NCBI GenBank assembly: GCA_937899265.1
Contig: CALBPV010000109.1
Span: 1-29,733 of the forward strand
Source of the DNA: an uncultured Bacteroidales bacterium
GTDB lineage: Bacteria; Bacteroidota; Bacteroidia; Bacteroidales; UBA3663
DNA: 29,733 nt
Direction: 5' to 3'
Under the pieces are notes generated by a model that was not told the DNA's origin, ran no database searches, and saw only the letters and a program-made list of their open reading frames with translations. The position numbers and the translations under genes are program-made. Position 1 is the first letter of the stretch. Every line of letters starts with the position of its first letter. Positions 23,010-29,733 of this stretch are shown here, one piece after another.

Positions 23010-24263
23010 ATGAAAAGATTTCTACATTCTCCGCGTGTTCAGGAGAACCTCATCTACTATTCGGTGTGGTTCATCTTTTTCCTGTCGCCTGTCGTATTTT
23101 TCCATCTGCGGCAGGTTGACGGCAACACGCTCTACGATTGGGACCAGGTGCTGAAGATTTGGACGCAGGTGCTGCTGCCTTTCTTTCTCCTCTTCGTGGT
23201 CCACAACCACGTGGTGGCTCCCCTTTGGTTGGACAAAGGAAAATTCTGGCTCTACCTGAGCCTCATGTTGGCTCTTGTGGGTCTCTTTACGGTGGCTCAG
23301 TGCACCTTCTCGGCTCCGCAGAAAGAGCTTCCGGTCCATCGTGCGTTACCGCCCTCCGACGACGCACGGAGAGGCAATCCCCGGGCTGAGACACATCGGG
23401 AGACAGACGCTGCCTTCCGTCCCGACGGCTCCGTGCCCCGCGAAGGATTCCGTTCGGTGGGGCAGGATCCCGGACACCGTCCCGACGTTCCCGACCGCCT
23501 GCCCGACCACGAACCGCCTCACGATGAACATCTCGGGACAGACCTGTTCTTCAATCAGGATTTCCGGCTCTTCCTCGCCGTCTCCATTGCCGTTCTGATG
23601 CTGGGCATGAACCTTTTCGTCAAACAGCTCTTCCGCAATGCGCGACGCGAACGTGAGGCCATGCAGGCGCAGCAGGAACATCTTCGCCAACAACTGGCCT
23701 ACCTCAAGTATCAGATTTCGCCCCATTTCTTCATGAATACGCTCAACAACATTCATGCTTTGGTCGATATCGATACTGCCGAGGCCAAGACCACCATTAT
23801 TCAGCTTTCGCGTCTCATGCGTTATGTGCTTTATGAGAGCGACAACGAACGTGTGCCCCTCAGCCACGACATCGAATTTATACGCAGCTACATCGCCCTC
23901 ATGAAGATACGTTACACGTCCAACGTGCGCATCACGGTCTCTGTGCCCGAGGATTTGCCCGATGTCTCCATACCTCCCATGTTGTTCATCAATTTTGTGG
24001 AGAATGCGTTCAAACATGGTGTCAGCTACAGCCGTCCCTCATACGTCGAAGTGTCGCTGCGCCTCTACGACGAGGAACTCCATTTCTCCTGTGTCAACTC
24101 GCGTCATCCGGCTTCTCCGGAGAGCTCCGCTCGCCAAAGTCACGGCGGCCTCGGCATTGCCAACGCCCGTCAGCGTCTCGACCTCATCTTCGGCGAGGCA
24201 TATACGCTCGATATCCGGGAAACGCCCGAACGCTACGAAGTGAACCTTCTTTTCAAAGTATAA
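23010..24263 (+). CDS. LytS-type sensor histidine kinase
   Basis: This inner-membrane sensor of 417 residues belongs to the His_kinase (LytS/YehU-like) family. Hydrophobic segments lie at about 14-33, 46-65, 79-98 and 186-206, with a loop of roughly 80 residues (100-183) between the third and fourth that is rich in Pro, Asp, Arg and His and has no recognised domain. The phospho-acceptor is H239 in QISPHFFMN. The ATPase N-box ENAFKHG (331-337) and G-box GGLGIANARQRL (379-390) are intact. The start is the ATG at 23010. The cognate LytTR regulator follows after 47 bp. Confidence 0.93.
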   Translation: MKRFLHSPRVQENLIYYSVWFIFFLSPVVFFHLRQVDGNTLYDWDQVLKIWTQVLLPFFLLFVVHNHVVAPLWLDKGKFWLYLSLMLALVGLFTVAQCTFSAPQKELPVHRALPPSDDARRGNPRAETHRETDAAFRPDGSVPREGFRSVGQDPGHRPDVPDRLPDHEPPHDEHLGTDLFFNQDFRLFLAVSIAVLMLGMNLFVKQLFRNARREREAMQAQQEHLRQQLAYLKYQISPHFFMNTLNNIHALVDIDTAEAKTTIIQLSRLMRYVLYESDNERVPLSHDIEFIRSYIALMKIRYTSNVRITVSVPEDLPDVSIPPMLFINFVENAFKHGVSYSRPSYVEVSLRLYDEELHFSCVNSRHPASPESSARQSHGGLGIANARQRLDLIFGEAYTLDIRETPERYEVNLLFKV

Positions 24264-24310
24264 TTTTTGAAGGCATCCTTGCCCCTTTTCCCTTATATAT
24301 TTAAAAAGGT

Positions 24311-25042
24311 ATGACTTGTCTCGCCATTGATGACGAACCCCTTGCGCTTCGCCAACTCCAAAGTTATATCCGTCAGGTCGGTTTTCTCGAATTGACGGCT
24401 GCTTGCGGCAGTGCCGTCGAGGCACGTCGCGTACTCGAGACCGAGCCGGTCGATCTCATCTTCTGCGACATCAACATGCCCGACCTGAACGGGATGGATT
24501 TCGTGCGGTCGCTGGGCGAAGATGCCCCGATGGTCATCTTCACGACAGCCTATAGCGAATATGCGGTCGAAGGCTTCCGCGTCAATGCCGTCGATTATCT
24601 TCTCAAACCGTTCTCGGCCGACGACTTGCGCCTCTCGGCCCAACGTGCCAAAGAGAAATACGACCTCCTCCACCGGGCCGAACTTTCTCCGGCTTCCGGA
24701 ACCGACCCCCAGGACGACATTCTCTTCTTCCGCACAGACTCCAAAATCATCCGTGTCGATATTCCGCGCATCCGTTATGTGGAGGCTTGGAGCGAATACA
24801 TTCGCATCTATTTGGAGGGACAGAAAAATCCCGTCGTCGTGCTGCTTTCGATGAAAAAACTCGACGACCGTCTGCCTTCTTATTTCATGCGTATCCACCG
24901 CAGTTACATCATCAACCTGCGGCGCATCACCGAGGTCGATAAGAACGTTGTCTCTATCGACGGAGAGTCCCAATTTCCCGTGGGCGAAAGCTACCGCGAG
25001 GCTTTCCAACAGTATCTCGACCGCAAATTCCTCGGCAAATGA
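24311..25042 (+). CDS. LytTR-type response regulator
   Basis: This two-domain transcription regulator has 243 residues. The receiver domain (1-115) has the acidic pocket IDDEP, phospho-acceptor D53 in CDINMPDLNG, T79 in TTAYSEYAV and K99 in LLKPFSADD. The LytTR DNA-binding domain (about 135-240) contains IRVDIPRIRYVEAWSEYI and FMRIHRSYIINLRRI. Its phosphodonor is most likely the preceding LytS-like kinase. Its stop codon overlaps the comEC start (ATGA, 25039-25042), so synthesis of the two is coupled. Confidence 0.95.
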   Translation: MTCLAIDDEPLALRQLQSYIRQVGFLELTAACGSAVEARRVLETEPVDLIFCDINMPDLNGMDFVRSLGEDAPMVIFTTAYSEYAVEGFRVNAVDYLLKPFSADDLRLSAQRAKEKYDLLHRAELSPASGTDPQDDILFFRTDSKIIRVDIPRIRYVEAWSEYIRIYLEGQKNPVVVLLSMKKLDDRLPSYFMRIHRSYIINLRRITEVDKNVVSIDGESQFPVGESYREAFQQYLDRKFLGK

Positions 25043-26241
25043 GTCCGCTGCTGCCCCTCACCCTTGCCATCATCGTCGGCATTCTTCTTGCAGAACTGCC
25101 GGCGATGGCTGCGTTTGCGGTGTTGGGTGTCCTAAGCCTGACAGCGGCTACGTGGTTCCTGCTGCGCCGACCGGGATGGGGATGGACCCCGGTGGTTGTG
25201 TGTGTCTGGGTCGGTTATATTCTTATGCAACTCATGTCGCCCACTTTGCCCATGCATACCGGGGAAGCTTCCCGGCGTGTGCGTGCACTCCAACAGGAAG
25301 AACTGTCCCGGGCGATGGCCCGTTCTCTGCCTGTGCGCGAGGCCTGCTGCGAACGTCTGACGGCGGCAGGACTTGATACGGTGTCTCTCTCGTTGGCCCG
25401 GGGTATCCTCTTCGGCGACAGGCGGGCGGTCGATGCGGACCTTCGCGACGGAATGCGTGAAGCCGGCATGAGCCATATTCTGGCCGTTTCGGGTCTCCAT
25501 GTGGGCATTCTCTTCGGCGTCATCCTCGTCCTTCTGATGCCCTTGCGGTGGATAGGGAAGGAGTGGCTCCGACTGCTTCTTTCGCTCGTGTTCCTTTGGG
25601 CCTACATCGTGCTTATCGGGATGCCGGCCTCGGCCTGCCGTGCGGCTCTCATGGCAACGGTAGCTACGCTCAGTTGGTTCAACCACAGCAGTCCCTGGGG
25701 GTGGCACAACTTGACGGTGGCGGCTTTTCTGCTTCTCTTGTGGAAACCCTGGTGGCTGTGGGATCTCGGTTTTCAGCTCTCTTTTCTCGCCACTGCCGGC
25801 ATCATGGCCTTTCTGCCGGCGATGCAGGCTTCACGTGACGAGTCGTGGCTGTGGTCCCGACTGCGTGGACTCTTCTGGCTCACCGTCTCGGCGCAGTTGG
25901 CCACGCTTCCCCTTGTGGCCCATGTCTTCGGTCATCTTCCCCTGTTGGGTATTCTCCAGGGGTTCGTGGTTGTTCCCCTGCTGCCCTTTTATGTGGGAGC
26001 CCTGCTTCTCCTGATCGTCATCCCCGCCCTCGGCCCTTGGGTGTCGCCCCTTGTCAACGGCTTCACCGCCTGGATCTCCGGGATTGCCGGACACTCGGTG
26101 CAGGGCGAACATTTGCTCCTGGGCGGACGCTTGGAATGGTCTCCTTCCCTGCCGGAGATGTGCATTGCCTATCTTGGAATCATCGCCTTTGCCCTTTGGT
26201 GGAGACAAAGAACGTCTCTCGCCCGTGAAAGCGGAGAGTGA
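25039..26241 (+). CDS. comEC: Minimal ComEC/Rec2 competence channel
   Basis: This multi-pass membrane protein of 400 residues has the competence domain of ComEC/Rec2, the inner-membrane channel for DNA uptake. Typical motifs are ILAVSGLHVGILFGV (147-161), GMPASACRAALMA (194-206) and WDLGFQLSFLATAGI (241-255). Compared with classical ComEC of about 680-770 residues it lacks the C-terminal metallo-beta-lactamase domain, and its N-terminal OB-fold (DUF4131) region is reduced to a short stretch (about 70-105). The frame is open and well formed, so it is not an obvious pseudogene. Its start overlaps the response regulator stop, and its last codons run into a tandem repeat. Confidence 0.88.
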   Translation: MSPLLPLTLAIIVGILLAELPAMAAFAVLGVLSLTAATWFLLRRPGWGWTPVVVCVWVGYILMQLMSPTLPMHTGEASRRVRALQQEELSRAMARSLPVREACCERLTAAGLDTVSLSLARGILFGDRRAVDADLRDGMREAGMSHILAVSGLHVGILFGVILVLLMPLRWIGKEWLRLLLSLVFLWAYIVLIGMPASACRAALMATVATLSWFNHSSPWGWHNLTVAAFLLLLWKPWWLWDLGFQLSFLATAGIMAFLPAMQASRDESWLWSRLRGLFWLTVSAQLATLPLVAHVFGHLPLLGILQGFVVVPLLPFYVGALLLLIVIPALGPWVSPLVNGFTAWISGIAGHSVQGEHLLLGGRLEWSPSLPEMCIAYLGIIAFALWWRQRTSLARESGE

Positions 26242-26377
26242 ATAGTGTGGAATGAGCCAGCGACGGAGGTCGTGAAAGTGGGGAGTGAATAGTGTGAAAT
26301 GAGCCGGCGACGGAGGTCGTGAAAGCGGGGAGTGAATAGTGTGGAATGGGCTGGCGACGGAGGTCGTGAAAGTGAAG
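26237..26377. repeat. Three 47-bp tandem repeats after comEC
   Basis: Units at 26237-26283, 26284-26330 and 26331-26377 each begin AGTGAATAGTGTG and contain GGCGACGGAGGTCGTGAAAG or a close variant. Units differ at only a few positions. The comEC stop (26239-26241) is inside the first unit, and the preceding codons CGTGAAAGCGGAG match the end of a unit, so the repeat appears to have grown from the comEC 3' end. It separates comEC from the convergent HUH gene. No hairpin of terminator type is evident. Confidence 0.92.
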
Positions 26378-26384
26378 AAAGGAA

Positions 26385-27833
26385 TTAATTCATGGAGGCG
26401 ATTTCTTCGGCCATCGCATTGAGGGCATTGCAGTCGGCACGGCTGATGTGGCGCTTGCCGGCATCGTAGTCCCACGGACTGAGGATGAGGACGCGGCCTT
26501 CGGCAACGGCATCGAAAAGGAGCGTCGGGGGCTTGTAGTAGTCCTTGAAGCCATTGTCGGCCAGAAGGATAAAGGGGCGCTCTTCACGCAGGAGGACATC
26601 TTGGATGTCCTTTTCGCGAGGGGAGATGAAGGGGGAGACCATCACGGTCCCGCGACGGGCGGCGAGGACGCAGCCGTTCATATAGGAGCGCAACGGCTGA
26701 GGGTCGCCGTGGTCTGCGGCCTCGAGCATGATGCGGCGCACATGGACGGGCGCGTAGCGCTCTGCCTGAAGTAGAGCGGCATTGCCGACACCGGAGTAGG
26801 ACCTCCCGGCGATGCGAATGCCCTCCTGCACTCTGAAGAACCCGGGCAGCAGCCGCTTCGTCGCCAAGCGCTGCGGGTTCAGTCGCACGTACTGAATCAT
26901 CGTCTGTAGCTGTCCGCGCCGCGACAGCGGCCGGATGAAGGGCACCTCGGTGAAGATGGCATCGAGGCTGTAATAGGCATCTCGCCCCAGAAGGGCACGC
27001 AGCGGGTTCTCTTCGCGGCTCCAAGCCGCTGCAATCGACGAAAGAGACGGACGCACCAGAGTCGCTCCTGCCGGAGTCGCTCCTGTCGCTGTCGCTCCTG
27101 CTCCGGCTTGTGATAAGCTTTCTATCCAGGCGAGGAGGCCGGCTGTTGCGGGGCCGGCGGTTTCCTCTGTTTTGTCTTTTGCCCCGCCTTGGAGGCGGGG
27201 AGTGTCGTGGAGGCGGGGAGAGTCGGCAGGGGCGGCTGTGGTGGCTGTTGCGGTCGTTGCGGTCGTTGCGGCTGTTGCGGGGCCGGCTGTTTCCTCTGTT
27301 TTGTCTTTTGCCCCGCCTTGGAGGCGGGGAGAGTCGTGGAGGCGGGGAGAGTCGTGGAGGCGGGGAGAGTCGTGGAGGCGGGGAGTGTAGTGGAGGCGGG
27401 GAGAGTCGGCAGGGGCGGCTGCCGTGCTCTGGATTCCGCTGTAGCGGCAAGGATCTCCGCTGTGCAGCCAGCTGTAGGCTCTGCCCGCCTTTTTCGCCCC
27501 GCGCCAGAAGCCCTGGGCGACATAGCGGATGCTCTTCTCCATCGGACGCATGACATACCAGACGCAATGCAGATGGTCGGGCATCAGGCTGTACTGCAGG
27601 ACTTTGATTTCTGGTACGATGGAGGGGAGACGGTGTAGATAATCCAGCAGAGCGAAGCCCAGCTCCGAACGCTGGACCACCGCCCGCTTCGGGTCCTTCT
27701 CCGGAATCTCCAATGTCCCGAGCAGCGGGGCGCGCGAGGGGATGGTAAGGGTGATGTGATAGATGCCCACGCCTTTCCAGGAGGTACCCTCTTCTTGCCA
27801 CTCCCATGCTCCTTGTTTGGTTATGTCTCCCAT
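26385..27833 (-). CDS. RAYT/IS200-like HUH nuclease with repeat insertion and DprA-like C terminus
   Basis: This protein of 482 residues has three parts. The N-terminal part (about 20-120) begins VGIYHITLTIPSRAP and has the HUH motif in MPDHLHCVW (84-92), typical of IS200/REP-associated tyrosine transposases. A low-complexity insertion (about 138-262) carries DSPRLH hexapeptide repeats and two copies of QGGAKDKTEETAGPATA. The Y1-like element then resumes as IQYVRLNPQRL (313-323, candidate catalytic Tyr 315). The C-terminal part (about 340-482) has GTVMVSPFISP and NGFKDYYKPP and resembles a DprA/SMF-like Rossmann domain. There are no flanking insertion-sequence ends. It is convergent with comEC. 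It might act on REP-like palindromes such as those at 12154-12383; that is inference. Confidence 0.8.
   Translation of the reverse strand: MGDITKQGAWEWQEEGTSWKGVGIYHITLTIPSRAPLLGTLEIPEKDPKRAVVQRSELGFALLDYLHRLPSIVPEIKVLQYSLMPDHLHCVWYVMRPMEKSIRYVAQGFWRGAKKAGRAYSWLHSGDPCRYSGIQSTAAAPADSPRLHYTPRLHDSPRLHDSPRLHDSPRLQGGAKDKTEETAGPATAATTATTATATTAAPADSPRLHDTPRLQGGAKDKTEETAGPATAGLLAWIESLSQAGAGATATGATPAGATLVRPSLSSIAAAWSREENPLRALLGRDAYYSLDAIFTEVPFIRPLSRRGQLQTMIQYVRLNPQRLATKRLLPGFFRVQEGIRIAGRSYSGVGNAALLQAERYAPVHVRRIMLEAADHGDPQPLRSYMNGCVLAARRGTVMVSPFISPREKDIQDVLLREERPFILLADNGFKDYYKPPTLLFDAVAEGRVLILSPWDYDAGKRHISRADCNALNAMAEEIASMN
27141..27419. repeat. In-frame duplicated GC-rich repeat inside the HUH gene
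   Basis: Two copies of one segment, at about 27141-27236 and 27267-27419, share a common core. Each holds a perfect palindrome CCCCGCCT-TGG-AGGCGGGG (27182-27200 and 27311-27329). An 18-bp unit, GAGGCGGGGAGAGTCGTG, is repeated about twice in the first copy and five times in the second. The unit is a multiple of three, so the frame stays open. It encodes the DSPRLH repeats of the protein. Confidence 0.92.
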
Positions 27834-27856
27834 GTCAAACTTTTAATAGTCGAAAT

Positions 27857-27885
27857 GAAAACCACCCGGCTGGGAGCCGGGTGGT
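27857..27885 (-). terminator. Terminator after the LruC-like gene
   Basis: A perfect 11-bp stem, ACCACCCGGCT (27861-27871) with AGCCGGGTGGT (27875-27885), has a 3-nt loop. On the minus strand it is followed by TTTTCATTT. It lies 5 bp after the stop of the LruC-like gene and 24 bp before the start codon of the HUH gene, so the latter probably needs its own promoter or read-through. Confidence 0.68.
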
Positions 27886-27889
27886 GAGT

Positions 27890-29733
27890 TTATTCCAGTT
27901 CAATTTTTATTGTTTCATCAACCAATGTTGATTCGGCACTATAATGGGTGATAAAGAATGTATATGTATTATCTGCAACCTTAATCCCACCATCGTACTG
28001 TAAATTATCAATTGTATAAGAACCTTTTGTAACTAGTAATGTATTGTTCGATGTCGTGTCTTTTTTTGTTTCGGTATTTACAACTTGATTACGTGAGGGA
28101 TTCACTATGTCAATAGCCTTATCAGTAACATCAGTCCATTCTGAAATCCATTTAATTTTTTTGGCAGCTGAAGGAAGTGTTACTGTAAACTTGTATGCAT
28201 AATAATCGCCCCAGATGTAATAAATGCCTTTTTCTATAGGAGCAACCGTATTAGAACCCATTTCCAATGTCTGAACGTCAGAGCTGCCATTGCCACTTGT
28301 CTTTTCCGTAGCCTCGAGGACTGTAATCTTCAGGGAATAGAGATCTGCTGCGTTGTAGCTAGTGATATAGAAACCTTCGGTGAGGCCAAGGTCGGTTATA
28401 TTAAGGGACTCCAAATCTTTATTGAATTTAAGTTCTTTGCCATCGAAGTCTGTAACAGCAATCGTAGTAGGGGTTGTGGACCATTCGCTTTCGACCTTAA
28501 TGACATAACTCAGAGACGGGTCGGTAGTGTAATTAATCTTATAGGCTACATAGTTAGTATTTTTAATTACAATGGTCTCAGCAATAGGGGTATAACTGTA
28601 GCCCTTTTCACCCAAGTTTTTATCGTCGAGTTCATAGTTCTCAGGTTCGCTGCTGCCGCTATTGATGATTTCGGTATCAAGGCTGATGGTGGAGGATGCG
28701 CCGTCCAACAACGCAGATTCGGCAGCTTGAACCTTCTGCGCGTCAGAATTGTACCAGAAATAACCGCGGTTCTGACTGTTTACCCAATCCTTGAAACCGT
28801 TGTATATGAGGTCGATGTTTTGACGTTCTTTGGGGAATTCCCAAGAGTCGGTGGGGATAACCAATACGAACGGATAATTGGATTTGTTTTCCGTATCGTT
28901 GCGGTTGGCATTTACCGTCTGCTTGGTGCCGTCCTTCTTTGTGATTTCGATATAGAAATTGGAGGCATGTTTGGACATCTTGAGGGGTTCTGTCAGGAAA
29001 GACTTTACTTCCAGCTCCTTGGTGAAAGTATTCTTCTCAACGATGGTGCCCGTTGTGCTGGCACCGTCTCCACCCGTGTTAATCATATACTCTGTATTAT
29101 TACAGCCAAAAGCTTTGTGAATCTCGTCAACAATTACTACTTTCTCATCGCCGTCTTTATAATATATACACAAGGGCAGCGTACCACCGGCGCAGAGGAA
29201 GGTGAGCTTGGGATAGTCGTACTCAATTTTAGTGGTGGTGCTACCCTTTCCGTCATCTTCTACAACGGTTTCATAGGTTTGAGAAACGGTGAACACTACA
29301 TCGTTATAGTCCGTATCGTCGGCTACACCGAGGTCCTCGACGGCGACAGTGAAAGTATTCATCTTCTTGGTTGTGGTTTTCTCGCCGTTGGTGATATTGC
29401 CTTCCATAGTGAAGACACAGTCGTTCCAGTCGCGCTGATTTTCACTACTACTCGGCCAATCCTCGAAGCCGAGGCACATAATGCCGTTGTAGGTGAAACT
29501 GGCTGTTGTGGCCAAATCGGTCAGGAAAGATGCTCCATCATTATCATTGTAGAAATCAGCGGTCATTTTTGTAATCGCAGGTTCCGAACCCCACATTTTA
29601 TCACCATAGAGGAAGAAATCACCGTTTTCATCAACTTTGGGTGTAGATCCTTCAATGCGGCGAATCAAGAAGAAATGTACAATCGTACCTTCGGGGATGA
29701 TGTGAGTACCCCCCGTAGGGTTGCCGTTGCTGT
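27890..29733 (-). CDS. LruC/DUF4114-like surface protein, 5' end outside the window
   Basis: About 613 residues are visible, and the reading frame stays open to the window edge, so the N terminus, including any signal peptide, is missing. Two acidic motifs, FEDWPSSSENQRDWNDCVF and VEDLGVADDTDYNDVVF, match the pattern of DUF4114, which probably binds calcium. The middle section (GGTLPLCIYY, IHKAFG, then FVLVIPTDSWEFPKE) fits a LruC-type domain. The C-terminal 270 residues look like two related modules, each with a segment of the form S-E-W-[ST]-x (VESEWSTTP and ISEWTDVTD). The gene is visibly more A+T-rich than its neighbours. It probably encodes an exported or cell-surface protein. Function is unknown, and domain names are by pattern recognition. 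Confidence 0.72.
   Translation of the reverse strand, partial: SNGNPTGGTHIIPEGTIVHFFLIRRIEGSTPKVDENGDFFLYGDKMWGSEPAITKMTADFYNDNDGASFLTDLATTASFTYNGIMCLGFEDWPSSSENQRDWNDCVFTMEGNITNGEKTTTKKMNTFTVAVEDLGVADDTDYNDVVFTVSQTYETVVEDDGKGSTTTKIEYDYPKLTFLCAGGTLPLCIYYKDGDEKVVIVDEIHKAFGCNNTEYMINTGGDGASTTGTIVEKNTFTKELEVKSFLTEPLKMSKHASNFYIEITKKDGTKQTVNANRNDTENKSNYPFVLVIPTDSWEFPKERQNIDLIYNGFKDWVNSQNRGYFWYNSDAQKVQAAESALLDGASSTISLDTEIINSGSSEPENYELDDKNLGEKGYSYTPIAETIVIKNTNYVAYKINYTTDPSLSYVIKVESEWSTTPTTIAVTDFDGKELKFNKDLESLNITDLGLTEGFYITSYNAADLYSLKITVLEATEKTSGNGSSDVQTLEMGSNTVAPIEKGIYYIWGDYYAYKFTVTLPSAAKKIKWISEWTDVTDKAIDIVNPSRNQVVNTETKKDTTSNNTLLVTKGSYTIDNLQYDGGIKVADNTYTFFITHYSAESTLVDETIKIELE

Noticed and set aside
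26237..26377. CRISPR array in the 47-bp repeats
   Set aside because: The three units are head-to-tail without spacers, so this is a plain tandem repeat.
27141..27419. CRISPR array in the GC-rich repeats of the HUH gene
   Set aside because: The units are contiguous 18-bp in-frame copies with no unique spacers, and no cas genes are present in the window.

Overview
The window looks like a chromosomal segment of a gut- or oral-type Bacteroidales bacterium (class Bacteroidia). The supporting evidence is: promoters of the form TTTG-N19-TAnnTTTG instead of -35/-10 boxes, FimB/Mfa2-like lipoproteins, an N-succinylornithine-type carbamoyltransferase, the arg gene order argR-acetyltransferase-argG-argC-argD, a PASTA/rluD/ddl cluster, LytTR two-component genes and a LruC-like surface protein. 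Most genes are fairly GC-rich. Family and genus cannot be fixed from the sequence alone.

Layout. Positions 1-108 hold a 7-bp tandem array. The minus strand from 5538 to 135 carries purN and then an arginine operon: argR, a GNAT acyltransferase, argG, a 61-residue PspC protein, argC and argD. On the plus strand, acpP-fabF-argF' (5819-8433) joins fatty-acid synthesis to the carbamoyltransferase step of arginine synthesis and ends at a strong terminator. An NhaC-type antiporter follows. Two adjacent lipoproteins of the fimbrial FimB/Mfa2 type come next, behind a canonical promoter. A palindrome-rich intergenic repeat block lies at 12154-12383.

The minus strand from 17446 to 12524 is a five-gene operon: PASTA membrane protein, RluD-type pseudouridine synthase, D-Ala-D-Ala ligase, acyltransferase and nadC. 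It has a clear promoter at one end and a clear terminator at the other. A divergent plus-strand promoter drives a two-lobed aspartyl protease with a PDZ domain. An arabinose pathway (araD-araA-ribulokinase) follows. A LytS-like histidine kinase, a LytTR response regulator and a minimal ComEC are then linked, the last two by an ATGA overlap. Three 47-bp tandem repeats begin inside the comEC stop region. Facing them is a HUH (IS200/RAYT-type) nuclease-like gene with an in-frame GC-rich repeat insertion and a DprA-like C-terminal region. The window ends in the 3' part of a large, A+T-richer LruC/DUF4114-like surface protein.

How the parts fit. ArgF' has Pro at position 90, the residue that marks N-succinylornithine specificity in the Bacteroides fragilis enzyme, so the arg genes probably run a succinylated pathway. 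The GNAT in the arg operon is then the obvious candidate for the first, acyl-transferring step. The most unusual accessory signals are the REPIN-like pair of inverted palindromes with compensatory base changes (12154-12263), the HUH/DprA-like fusion carrying REP-like palindromes inside its own coding sequence (26385-27833), and the two-component system coupled to a trimmed ComEC.
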